From positions 1 to 7,527 of the forward strand of contig DPMS01000808.1 of NCBI GenBank assembly GCA_003541285.1: a stretch of DNA of 7,527 nt, in the 5' to 3' direction. Position 1 is the first letter of the stretch. Each line of letters begins with the position of its first letter. Positions 1-5,557 of this stretch are shown here, piece after piece. The stretch comes from Actinomycetota bacterium (GTDB lineage: Bacteria > Actinomycetota > Actinomycetes > Streptosporangiales > Streptosporangiaceae). The position numbers were made by a program, and so were the translations under genes. The notes under the pieces were generated by a model. The model did no database searches and had not been told where the DNA came from. It worked only from the letters and a program-made list of their open reading frames with translations.

Positions 1-635
1 ATCGGCAGCGTCCACAGGTAGCGCTCCCCCACACCCATCGGCAGGTGCAGCAGGGTGCCGATCGTGTTGAGCGCGGCGTTGCGGTGCGTGATCATGACGC
101 CTTTGGGGCGGGCTGTGGTGCCGCTGGTGTAGTTGATCGTGAGCAGGTCACGCTCGCCGATCTCCGGCCGGGCGAAGTCGGGTGACGCACCGGCGACCAC
201 CGTCTCGTAGTCCACCCAGCCGTCCCTGGGGCCTCCTTCGAACGCCACGAAATGCCGTACGCCCGGCATCTGGTCGCGGACCCCGTCCAGCGCGTCCAGG
301 TAATCGGAGTGGGCACAGACCACGGATGACCCGGAGTGGTTGACGATGTAGACGAAGTCGTCAGGGGTGAGCCGGTAGTTGATCGGCACCAGCACCGCGC
401 CGGCCTGCGGCACCGCATAGAACGACTCCAGCTGCGCATGGGTGTTCGGCGCGATGGTCGCCACCCGGTCTCCTGGTGCCACCCCGAGCCCCTGCAGCCC
501 GCTCGACCACCGGTCGCACCGGCCGAAGAACTGCTCATAGGTGAGCCGCAGATTGCCGTCTGCCACGGCCTCCCGGTGACCGTGCAGGCGGCGGGTGCGG
601 CGGGCGAACTCCAGCGGGGTCAGCGGCACTTCCAT
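1..635 (-). CDS. AMP-forming acyl-CoA ligase (fatty-acyl-CoA synthetase), N-terminal part
   Basis: This gene reads leftward from an ATG at 635-633 and leaves the window at position 1, giving about 211 residues of a family usually somewhat over 500 long. It belongs to the ANL superfamily: a carboxylate is activated with ATP to an acyl-adenylate and then passed to CoA. The sequence begins MEVPLTPLEFARR. It has an LTYEQF segment near residues 31-36, GVAPGDRVATIAPN near 51-64, and the P-loop-like A3 motif YTSGTTARPKGV at 169-180, followed by MITHRNA. The last visible residues, YLWTLP, match the point where AlkK-like medium/long-chain ligases continue into the substrate-pocket region. The start is supported by AGAGGA at 646-641, five bases before the ATG. 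Acyl chain length cannot be read because the pocket and C-terminal lid lie outside the window. The substrate could also be an aromatic acid. The family call is secure. Confidence 0.93.
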   Translation of the reverse strand, partial: MEVPLTPLEFARRTRRLHGHREAVADGNLRLTYEQFFGRCDRWSSGLQGLGVAPGDRVATIAPNTHAQLESFYAVPQAGAVLVPINYRLTPDDFVYIVNHSGSSVVCAHSDYLDALDGVRDQMPGVRHFVAFEGGPRDGWVDYETVVAGASPDFARPEIGERDLLTINYTSGTTARPKGVMITHRNAALNTIGTLLHLPMGVGERYLWTLP

Positions 636-660
636 GACAGTCCTCTACGGTTGGCGGACG

Positions 661-690
661 CGGTCATGGCCGGCGCGCCGGCCATGACCG
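661..690. promoter_or_regulatory. Perfect 30-bp palindrome, possible operator of the acyl-CoA ligase
   Basis: The half-site CGGTCATGGCCGGCG is followed immediately by its exact reverse complement, with no spacer. Symmetry breaks at both outer edges (660 G against 691 A). The palindrome lies 26 bp upstream of the ligase ATG. It sits directly downstream of a -10-like TACCGT on the minus strand (697-692), so it would overlap the transcription start or early leader. That placement suits a repressor operator, for example of the TetR family, which often controls acyl-CoA metabolism genes. The regulator is not in the window and its identity is inference. In RNA the sequence could also fold as a hairpin. 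Confidence 0.5.
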
Positions 691-691
691 A

Positions 692-697
692 ACGGTA
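692..697 (-). promoter_or_regulatory. Possible -10 element of the acyl-CoA ligase promoter
   Basis: Minus-strand TACCGT (697 to 692) fits the actinobacterial -10 pattern TANNNT. It lies 57 nt before the ligase ATG and abuts the palindrome. No convincing -35 hexamer is seen at the expected distance upstream. Weak call from motif and position only. Confidence 0.3.
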
Positions 698-754
698 ATA
701 CGTGCAGCCCGCCGGCACGAGAGTCCCCGCAGTCGCCCGGCGCCCCCGCCTGCG

Positions 755-789
755 CAGCCCGCCCCACCCGCAGCCCGCCCCACCCGCAG
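755..789. repeat. 16-bp tandem direct repeat
   Basis: CAGCCCGCCCCACCCG occurs at 755-770 and again without a gap or mismatch at 771-786. A third, partial copy (CAG) follows at 787-789, just before the hairpin at 791. One strand is strongly C-rich. It may be simple slippage or the trace of an insertion boundary; no function is evident. Confidence 0.75.
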
Positions 790-790
790 G

Positions 791-827
791 TGGACAGTTT
801 CCCGTGCTATTCACGGGAAACTGTCCA
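791..827. repeat. Hairpin repeat, copy A (CTATT loop)
   Basis: The left arm TGGACAGTTTCCCGTG (791-806), loop CTATT (807-811) and right arm CACGGGAAACTGTCCA (812-827) form a perfect 16-bp stem. A near-identical hairpin lies at 1930-1966, past the other end of the AbiEi-like gene. The two copies match at 33 of 37 positions, and their four differences are two base pairs changed on both arms. Copy A lies between divergently transcribed genes, where no transcript is expected to end, so a plain terminator is an unlikely explanation. It is more likely a structured interspersed repeat or a protein-binding site. Confidence 0.85.
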
Positions 828-870
828 GTATCCCGCCGGACGGGCGACCGCGGGAGGCGGCACCGCATTC

Positions 871-910
871 CTGTGGACAGCGCGGGCACACACCGCGGCC
901 CTGTCCACAG
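871..910. repeat. Inverted repeat sharing its outer arm with the flanking hairpins
   Basis: CTGTGGACAG (871-880) and CTGTCCACAG (901-910) are exact reverse complements. Inside them CGCGG (881-885) can pair with CCGCG (893-897), leaving a three-base bulge at 898-900. The outer TGGACAG/CTGTCCA is identical to the end of the stem at 791-827, while the interior is unrelated. CTGTCCACA also differs by one base from the actinobacterial DnaA box TTGTCCACA. The repeat ends 50 nt before the AbiEi-like start codon, so it may be an operator of that gene. Confidence 0.5.
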
Positions 911-948
911 CCACCGGGCCGGGCCAGCGGCGGCCGCCCCGGACAGGC

Positions 949-954
949 CATCGT
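949..954 (+). promoter_or_regulatory. Possible -10 element for a leaderless AbiEi-like transcript
   Basis: CATCGT lies six bases before the ATG at 961, the spacing expected if transcription starts on the A of the start codon. It matches TANNNT at the key A and final T but not at the first T. No good Shine-Dalgarno sequence precedes this ATG, which makes leaderless expression, common in actinobacteria, worth considering. Weak evidence. Confidence 0.25.
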
Positions 955-960
955 GGGCGC

Positions 961-1926
961 ATGCCACGCACACTCCCAGCTGCCTGCCGTGACCTGGTCG
1001 AGCTCCAAAGCGGCGTCATCTCACGCAGCCAGGCCATCGGAATCGGGATGCCGGAAGACCTGATCGAGGGACGGCTGCGCTTCGGCACCTGGCGCCAGCT
1101 CCAGCGGGGTGTCTACGCCACCTTCACCGGCGAACCCACCCGCGCGGCCCTGCTGTGGGCTGCCGTCCTGCGCGCCGGACCCGGAGCCGTGCTGAGCCAT
1201 CAGTCCGCCGCTGAACTGGACCATCTCACCAGCCGACCCAGCCCGCGCATTCATGTGACCGTCCCGCGTGAGCGCCGCGTCCGCGGCGCCAAAGGCGTGA
1301 TCATTCACCGCTCGGACCGGATCGCGGGTGCCCGTCACCCGGTCCTGCTGCCACCGCGCACCCGGATCGAGGAGACGGTCATCGACCTCACCCAGACGGC
1401 CCGGACCTTCGACGACGCATTCCACTGGCTCTGCCAAGCGTGCGGGAGCCGGCTCACCACCCCCGAGCATCTCCGGTCGGCGCTCAGCCAGCGCTCCCGG
1501 GTCCGGCACCGGGACGGGTTAGCGGTCGCGCTGGCCGACATCGAGGAAGGCGTGCGCTCCCTCCTGGAACACCGTTACGTGCACCGGGTGGAGCGTGCAC
1601 ATCGGCTTCCGTCAGCGAAAAGGCAGGTTACGAGCGTCGCCGGGAAAAGCCGCCGGTATCTGGACAATCTGTACGAGGAGTTCGGGGTCGCGGCGGAACT
1701 AGACGGCCGGGCCGCGCATCCGGCGCAGGAGCGCTGGCGCGACATCCACCGGGACAACGCCTCGGCCGGCCTGGGCATCATCACGCTGCGGTACAGCTGG
1801 GCCGACGTCACCGAGCACGCCTGCGAAGTGGCTGCCGAGATCGCGACGGTGCTGCAGCGGCCAGGTTGGCTTGGCAGGCCCCGCCCATGCGGGCCGCAGT
1901 GCCGGATACGGGGGTCCTTGCCATGA
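961..1926 (+). CDS. AbiEi-like winged-helix protein with C-terminal DUF559 (Vsr-like) nuclease domain
   Basis: The protein has 321 residues. The N-terminal part (about 15-60) resembles the AbiEi antitoxin winged helix, with VISRSQAIGIG and WRQLQRGVYATFTG. The middle (about 65-150) has WAAVLRAGPGAVLSHQSAAEL and RIHVTVP, continuing to RIEETVIDLTQTA. The C-terminal part (about 199-300) looks like DUF559, a Vsr-type PD-(D/E)XK fold, with YLDNLYEEFGVAAELDGRAAHP (234-254) and RWRDIHRDNA (259-267). E203, D235 and D248 are candidate acidic catalytic residues. Such fusions are common, poorly characterised actinobacterial proteins. No AbiEii-type toxin partner is adjacent, so calling it an antitoxin would be unsafe; a DNA-binding nuclease or regulator is equally possible. 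ATG 961 is the only suitable in-frame start before the conserved domain. L187 is a TTA codon (1519-1521), and codons such as CTA, AAA, AGG and CTT are more frequent than in the neighbours. The stop codon overlaps the first bases of the downstream hairpin. Confidence 0.85.
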   Translation: MPRTLPAACRDLVELQSGVISRSQAIGIGMPEDLIEGRLRFGTWRQLQRGVYATFTGEPTRAALLWAAVLRAGPGAVLSHQSAAELDHLTSRPSPRIHVTVPRERRVRGAKGVIIHRSDRIAGARHPVLLPPRTRIEETVIDLTQTARTFDDAFHWLCQACGSRLTTPEHLRSALSQRSRVRHRDGLAVALADIEEGVRSLLEHRYVHRVERAHRLPSAKRQVTSVAGKSRRYLDNLYEEFGVAAELDGRAAHPAQERWRDIHRDNASAGLGIITLRYSWADVTEHACEVAAEIATVLQRPGWLGRPRPCGPQCRIRGSLP

Positions 1927-1971
1927 TGGTGGACACTTCCCCGTGCTATTCACGGGGAAGTGTCCACCATC
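1925..1971. terminator. Hairpin repeat, copy B; likely bidirectional terminator
   Basis: A perfect 21-bp stem pairs 1925-1945 with 1951-1971 around the loop CTATT (1946-1950). Its core, TGGACACTTCCCCGTG (1930-1945) with CACGGGGAAGTGTCCA (1951-1966), is the second copy of the hairpin at 791-827. It starts inside the stop codon of the AbiEi-like gene and ends 10 nt past the stop codon of the opposing methyltransferase gene. It is therefore well placed to end transcription from both sides, although there is no T tract. The repeat family membership is certain from sequence; the terminator role is inferred from position. Confidence 0.75.
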
Positions 1972-1981
1972 GATCGGCTGG

Positions 1982-2767
1982 TCAGCCGCCGCGGACGGCG
2001 GCCAGGATGCGGTTCTCGCCATGCTGCCAGACGGTGCCGATCTCGGCGAATCCCGCTGCTTCCAGCGCAGCGACGTGCTGGGCCAGCAGCAGCGACTCCG
2101 ACCCGTGGTGGTCCTCGCTCAGCCGCCGCCGCGCCCGCTCCGCGGCCGGCCCGGCCAGCACGGGGTCGGCCGTCGCCGCCTGCCACCACCCCTTCCAGTC
2201 CTCCGAACGGCCATCCGCGCCGGCGCGTTCCTCCGCCCGCTGGGTCAGAGCCCGGTCCAGGCGGGCCAGCGCCGGGGCCGCTGCCTTGTCCTCGGTGAGG
2301 TGATCGCCGTCGAGCAGCAGCCCACCGGGCCGCAGCACCGTGGCAAGTTCGGCATACATGGCACGCAGCGCGGGCACCGCCAGCCAGTGCAGGGCGGTCG
2401 TGCTCACGGCAGCGTCGGCGGCCCGCTCCAGCCCGAGCCCGCCAGCCCAGCCCGTGGCACGTAGATCCACGTCAGCGAAGTCAAGCCCGGCACGTCCGCC
2501 ATAACCAGCCCGGCCCAGGGCCAGCAGCAGCGGGTCGGAGTCGATGGCGATCACCATGGCCGCCGGGATCCGGTCCAGCAGCCGGACCGCCAGCGACCCC
2601 GGGCCGCAGCCGAGGTCAAGCACGAGTGGGTCGGGCCGCCCTGCCCACTCCTCGAGCGCATCGATCAGCGCGGTGAACCGTTCCTCCCGGTCCGGCATGT
2701 ACCTGCACTGCTGCGCATCCCAGCGGTCGATCCAGCGCGCCGCCGTTGCGTGGTCCAGGTCCAGCAC
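1982..2767 (-). CDS. Class I SAM-dependent methyltransferase
   Basis: The protein has 261 residues from the chosen start and is probably a soluble cytoplasmic enzyme that moves a methyl group from S-adenosylmethionine to an unknown acceptor. It has the Rossmann-type methyltransferase motifs in order: motif I VLDLGCGPGS (49-58), the acidic end of strand 2 in VIAIDSD (about 72-78), the FADVDLR segment (about 97-103), STTALHWL (122-129) as motif IV, and LRPGGLLLDGDH (about 145-156) as post-motif. The start used is GTG 2767-2765, with GGGAGG (2778-2773) five bases upstream. An in-frame GTG at 2773 would add two residues but overlaps that Shine-Dalgarno sequence. The gene lies downstream of the phosphofructokinase on the same strand across a gap of about 125 nt, so co-transcription is possible but not required. 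The nearest families act on small molecules, but I cannot name a substrate. Confidence 0.88.
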   Translation of the reverse strand: MLDLDHATAARWIDRWDAQQCRYMPDREERFTALIDALEEWAGRPDPLVLDLGCGPGSLAVRLLDRIPAAMVIAIDSDPLLLALGRAGYGGRAGLDFADVDLRATGWAGGLGLERAADAAVSTTALHWLAVPALRAMYAELATVLRPGGLLLDGDHLTEDKAAAPALARLDRALTQRAEERAGADGRSEDWKGWWQAATADPVLAGPAAERARRRLSEDHHGSESLLLAQHVAALEAAGFAEIGTVWQHGENRILAAVRGG

Positions 2768-2893
2768 GCCCACCTCCCGGCCATTGCGGGTTCCGCCTGG
2801 ACCTACCCGGTTTGCGGTGCCGGGATAACCGCCCCGGTGTCCGCCGTCCGAGAGACTGACGCATTCCCGCCGGGCATCGCGAGCCGAAACACC

Positions 2894-3934
2894 TCAGCCG
2901 AAGAAGACCTCGGCCTCGGCGTAGCGCTCGGGCGGGACCAGCTTGGGCTCGCGGGTCGCCTCGGCCAGTGGGACCCGGACGATCTGCGTCCCCTGCAGCG
3001 ACATCATCATGCCGAACGCGCCGTTGCGCACGGCGCCGATGGCCTGCAGCCCGAACCTGGTGGCCAGTACCCGGTCGAACGCAGTCGGGGTGCCACCACG
3101 CTGGATGTGGCCGAGCACCGTGCAGCGGGCCTCCTTGCCGGTCCGCTTCTCGATCTCGCCCTCCAGCAACTGCCCGATCCCGCCAAGACGGACATGGCCG
3201 AACGCGTCCAGCCGCTGGTCCAGCAGCGACACACCCTCGTCCACCGGCCGCGCGCCCTCGGCGACCACCACGATCGGCGCGTACCGGGTCTGGAACCTGC
3301 TTTCCACGTATTCGCAGACCTTGTCGATGCTGAACGGCTTCTCGGGGATGAGGATCACATTCGCACCGCCGGCCATTCCCGCGTGCAGCGCGATCCAGCC
3401 CGCATTGCGGCCCATCACCTCGACGATGAGCGCCCGGTGATGGCTCTCGGCGGTGGTGTGCAGCCGGTCGATCGCTTCCATCGCGATGTTCACGGCGGTG
3501 TCGAAGCCGAAGGTGTAGTCGGTGGCGCCCAGGTCGTTGTCGATGGTCTTGGGTACCCCGACCACCGGCACCCCCTCGGCGTGCAGGGCCGTCGCCACCC
3601 CAAGCGTGTCTTCGCCACCGATGGCCACCAGCACGTCCACGCCGAGGCCGGCCAGGTTGTCCTTGACCCGGTCGAGGCCCGACCGCCCGTCGCCGGGTGC
3701 CTGTTTGAGCGGGTTAGTCCGTGAGGTGCCCAGGATCGTCCCGCCGCGCGGCAGGATGCCGCGCACGGCAGCCACGTCGAGCGGGATGGTGTCTCCCTCC
3801 AGCGGCCCCCGCCAGCCATCCCGGAATCCTACGAAGTCATAGCCGAACTCCTGCGTTCCCCGCCGGACGAGTGCGCGGATGACCCCGTTGAGCCCGGGGC
3901 AGTCCCCACCTCCGGTCAGCACACCTACTCGCAT
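2894..3934 (-). CDS. pfp: 6-phosphofructokinase, predicted PPi-dependent type
   Basis: The protein has 346 residues and interconverts fructose-6-phosphate and fructose-1,6-bisphosphate. It opens MRVGVLTGGGDCPGLNGVIRA. It then has GGEDT (106-110), PKTIDND (128-134, with catalytic D132), the MGR segment (174-176) and GHIQRGGTPTAFDR (275-288). Against E. coli ATP-PFK, the Gly104 position (GGDGS) is Asp109 here and the Gly124 position (PGTIDND) is Lys129. Asp and Lys at these two sites are the known signature of PPi-dependent enzymes, including an actinomycete PPi-PFK from Amycolatopsis methanolica. PPi as phosphoryl donor is therefore the better prediction, and it makes the reaction reversible. 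The start at 3934 fits the family N-terminus. An in-frame ATG at 3955-3953 has GAGGA five bases upstream and would add MRTSVAP. The gene is divergent from glycerol kinase. If the donor is ATP, pfkA would be the right name. Confidence 0.92.
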   Translation of the reverse strand: MRVGVLTGGGDCPGLNGVIRALVRRGTQEFGYDFVGFRDGWRGPLEGDTIPLDVAAVRGILPRGGTILGTSRTNPLKQAPGDGRSGLDRVKDNLAGLGVDVLVAIGGEDTLGVATALHAEGVPVVGVPKTIDNDLGATDYTFGFDTAVNIAMEAIDRLHTTAESHHRALIVEVMGRNAGWIALHAGMAGGANVILIPEKPFSIDKVCEYVESRFQTRYAPIVVVAEGARPVDEGVSLLDQRLDAFGHVRLGGIGQLLEGEIEKRTGKEARCTVLGHIQRGGTPTAFDRVLATRFGLQAIGAVRNGAFGMMMSLQGTQIVRVPLAEATREPKLVPPERYAEAEVFFG

Positions 3935-3941
3935 AGGAGCA

Positions 3942-3947
3942 ACACTA
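3942..3947 (-). promoter_or_regulatory. Possible -10 element for a leaderless phosphofructokinase transcript
   Basis: Minus-strand TAGTGT (3947 to 3942) matches TANNNT. It is followed by seven bases and then the ATG at 3934, a geometry typical of leaderless actinobacterial promoters. No Shine-Dalgarno sequence precedes that ATG. No good -35 hexamer is seen in the region, which would lie inside the glycerol kinase coding sequence. If the upstream ATG at 3955 is used instead, this motif is coding and irrelevant. Confidence 0.4.
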
Positions 3948-3953
3948 GTCCTC

Positions 3954-5486
3954 ATGAGTGTCCTCGCCATTGATGCGGGCACGACCGGGGTCACCGCGCT
4001 GCTGGTGACGCCGGACGGCACCGTCGCCGCCCGCGGATACGCCGAATTCCGCCAGCACTACCCGCAGCCAGGCTGGGTAGAGCATTTTCCTGAAGACATC
4101 TGGCAGGCGACCCTCGCCGCGTGCCGCCAGGCAATGGACGGGGCCAATATCCCGAAATCCAGCGGCATAACGCCTGCCGCGGGGCCACCCACCTGCATTG
4201 GCATCACCAATCAGCGGGAGACGGCGGTCATCTGGGACCGGGCGGCTCTCGTCGCACCCCGCCCGGCCATTGTCTGGCAGGACCGGCGGACGGCCCGGAT
4301 CTGTGACGCCCTGCGCCTCGCCGGGTGGGAGGAGCGGGTCAGTCAGCTGACCGGGCTGCGGCTCGACCCGTACTTCACCGGCACCAAGCTGACCTGGCTG
4401 GCCGAGCAGGAGCCGGCCACCTGGGCGGGCCTGGCCGATGGGTCGCTGGCGGCCGGCACGGTGGACTCCTACCTCATCGCCCGGCTCACCGGCGGGCGGC
4501 GCCACGTCACCGATGCCTCCAACGCCTCGCGCACGCTGTTGCTCGACATCGGCGCCGGGCAGTGGTCGGCCGAGTTGTGCGAAATGCTGCGGGTGCCGGA
4601 GCGGGCACTGCCCGAGGTGGTCCCCTCCACCGGCGTGATCGGCCGGACCGACCCGGCTGAATTCCTCGGCCTGGACCTGCCGATCGCCGGCATCGCCGGG
4701 GATCAGCAGGCGGCACTGTTCGGGCAGGCCTGCTTCGCCCCCGGCGACGCCAAGTGCACCTACGGCACGGGCTCGTTCGTGCTGGCCAATACCGGGCCGT
4801 CGATCGTGCGCTCGGCGGCGGGCCTGCTGTCCACGGTCGCCTGGATGGATCCGGACGGTGCGCTGACCTATGCCCTGGAAGGGTCGGTTTTCGTGACCGG
4901 GGCCGCGGTGCAGTGGCTGCGTGACGGCCTCGGCCTGCTCGACAACGCGGCCCAGAGTGAGGCACTGGCGGCCAGCGTCCCCGACGCGGGCGGAGTGGTC
5001 TTCGTCCCGGCTCTGACCGGTCTCGGCGCGCCGGAGTGGGACCCGCACGCGCGCGGGGCGATGTTCGGCATCACCCGGGGGACCACCAGGGCACATCTGG
5101 TGCGGGCCACCCTGGAAGCGATCACGTTCGAGGTCAGGGATGTGTTCGATCTGATGACGCGCGGATTCGGGCGCGCTGAGGGCGCGGGCGGCGCTGCGTC
5201 CGCCCTGCGGGTCGACGGCGGCGGATCCGCGAACGATCTGCTGATGCAGATGCAGGCCGATCAGCTCCAGCTACCGGTGGAACGGCCCGAAGTCGGCGAG
5301 ACGACCGCCCTGGGCGCGGCGTTCCTGGCCGGGCTGGGCACCGGGGTGTGGGCCTCACCGGCCGAGATCACCGCCAGCTGGCGGCTGGACCGCCGGTTCG
5401 AGCCAGGCACGCGTGATGACGCCGGGTATGCCCGGTGGCGGCGGGCGGTCGAGCGGTCGAAAGGCTGGGCCAAGGAGGGCGTCTGA
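3954..5486 (+). CDS. glpK: Glycerol kinase
   Basis: The protein has 510 residues, normal for the FGGY family, and phosphorylates glycerol to sn-glycerol-3-phosphate with ATP in the cytoplasm. Seen in order: the nucleotide-binding start MSVLAIDAGTTGVTALLV (1-18), GITNQRETAVIWD (83-95, with glycerol-contacting R88 and E89), IVWQDRRT (106-113, W108), DPYFTGTKLTWL (138-149, Y140), HVTDASNASRTLL (184-196), GIAGDQQAALFGQ (246-258, D250 as catalytic base), ALTGLGAPEWDPHARG (353-368) and LRVDGGGSANDLLMQMQAD (418-436). The GGKGGTR loop that binds fructose-1,6-bisphosphate in E. coli GlpK, just before the GIAGDQQ motif, is replaced by AEFLGLDLP, so that allosteric control is probably absent. ATG 3954 gives the family N-terminus; the nearest Shine-Dalgarno-like AGGAG (3935-3939) is 14 bases away, which is too far to be convincing. 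No facilitator (glpF) or dehydrogenase (glpD) gene is adjacent. Confidence 0.95.
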   Translation: MSVLAIDAGTTGVTALLVTPDGTVAARGYAEFRQHYPQPGWVEHFPEDIWQATLAACRQAMDGANIPKSSGITPAAGPPTCIGITNQRETAVIWDRAALVAPRPAIVWQDRRTARICDALRLAGWEERVSQLTGLRLDPYFTGTKLTWLAEQEPATWAGLADGSLAAGTVDSYLIARLTGGRRHVTDASNASRTLLLDIGAGQWSAELCEMLRVPERALPEVVPSTGVIGRTDPAEFLGLDLPIAGIAGDQQAALFGQACFAPGDAKCTYGTGSFVLANTGPSIVRSAAGLLSTVAWMDPDGALTYALEGSVFVTGAAVQWLRDGLGLLDNAAQSEALAASVPDAGGVVFVPALTGLGAPEWDPHARGAMFGITRGTTRAHLVRATLEAITFEVRDVFDLMTRGFGRAEGAGGAASALRVDGGGSANDLLMQMQADQLQLPVERPEVGETTALGAAFLAGLGTGVWASPAEITASWRLDRRFEPGTRDDAGYARWRRAVERSKGWAKEGV

Positions 5487-5535
5487 CCGGGTGGCGCTGG
5501 GTGCGTCGCGGGCCGGCCAGACCGTGAGCAGGACG

Positions 5536-5553
5536 CGGCCGGATGACCGGCCG
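5536..5553. terminator. Short GC hairpin between convergent genes
   Basis: CGGCCGG (5536-5542), loop ATGA and CCGGCCG (5547-5553) form a perfect 7-bp GC stem. It lies in the 71-nt gap between the converging glycerol kinase and acyltransferase genes, five bases past the acyltransferase stop. No T tract follows. Position and stability suggest a shared intrinsic terminator of the GC-only type; chance is possible in such GC-rich DNA. Confidence 0.4.
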
Positions 5554-5557
5554 GGCG

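Larger units (their letters stand above)
636..960. other. Gene-free divergent intergenic region
   Basis: This 325-nt stretch separates the leftward acyl-CoA ligase from the rightward AbiEi-like gene. I see no credible gene in it: the open frames crossing it are proline/arginine-rich and have no recognisable family. It holds a perfect palindrome (661-690), a 16-bp tandem repeat (755-789), a hairpin with a CTATT loop (791-827) and a further inverted repeat (871-910). It must contain the promoters of both flanking genes. The density of dyad symmetry is unusual for such a short region. Confidence 0.7.

Noticed and set aside
872..909. Two DnaA-box-like sequences (CTGTCCACA on each strand)
   Set aside because: Each has one mismatch, they are the arms of one dyad, and there is no dnaA/dnaN or AT-rich region nearby, so an origin is not supported.
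790..960. N-terminal extension of the AbiEi-like gene back to 790
   Set aside because: The extra residues would be translated across hairpin A and the 871-910 dyad and have no family similarity; ATG 961 gives the expected N-terminus.
636..1000. CRISPR array or IS terminal repeats among the dyads
   Set aside because: No regularly spaced repeat-spacer units, no transposase motif and no clear target-site duplication around 791 or 1971.
2768..2893. Riboswitch or terminator between phosphofructokinase and methyltransferase genes
   Set aside because: Only short, broken inverted repeats such as CCCGG(2806)/CCGGG(2820) are present; none is stronger than expected in GC-rich DNA.
2750..3724. Open frame of 324 codons opposite the phosphofructokinase
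   Set aside because: No recognisable domain; shadow of the conserved gene on the other strand.
3945..5096. Long open frame (383 codons) antisense to glycerol kinase
   Set aside because: Gly/Arg/Pro-rich with no family motif; it lies opposite an intact conserved gene, as expected from GC-rich third positions.
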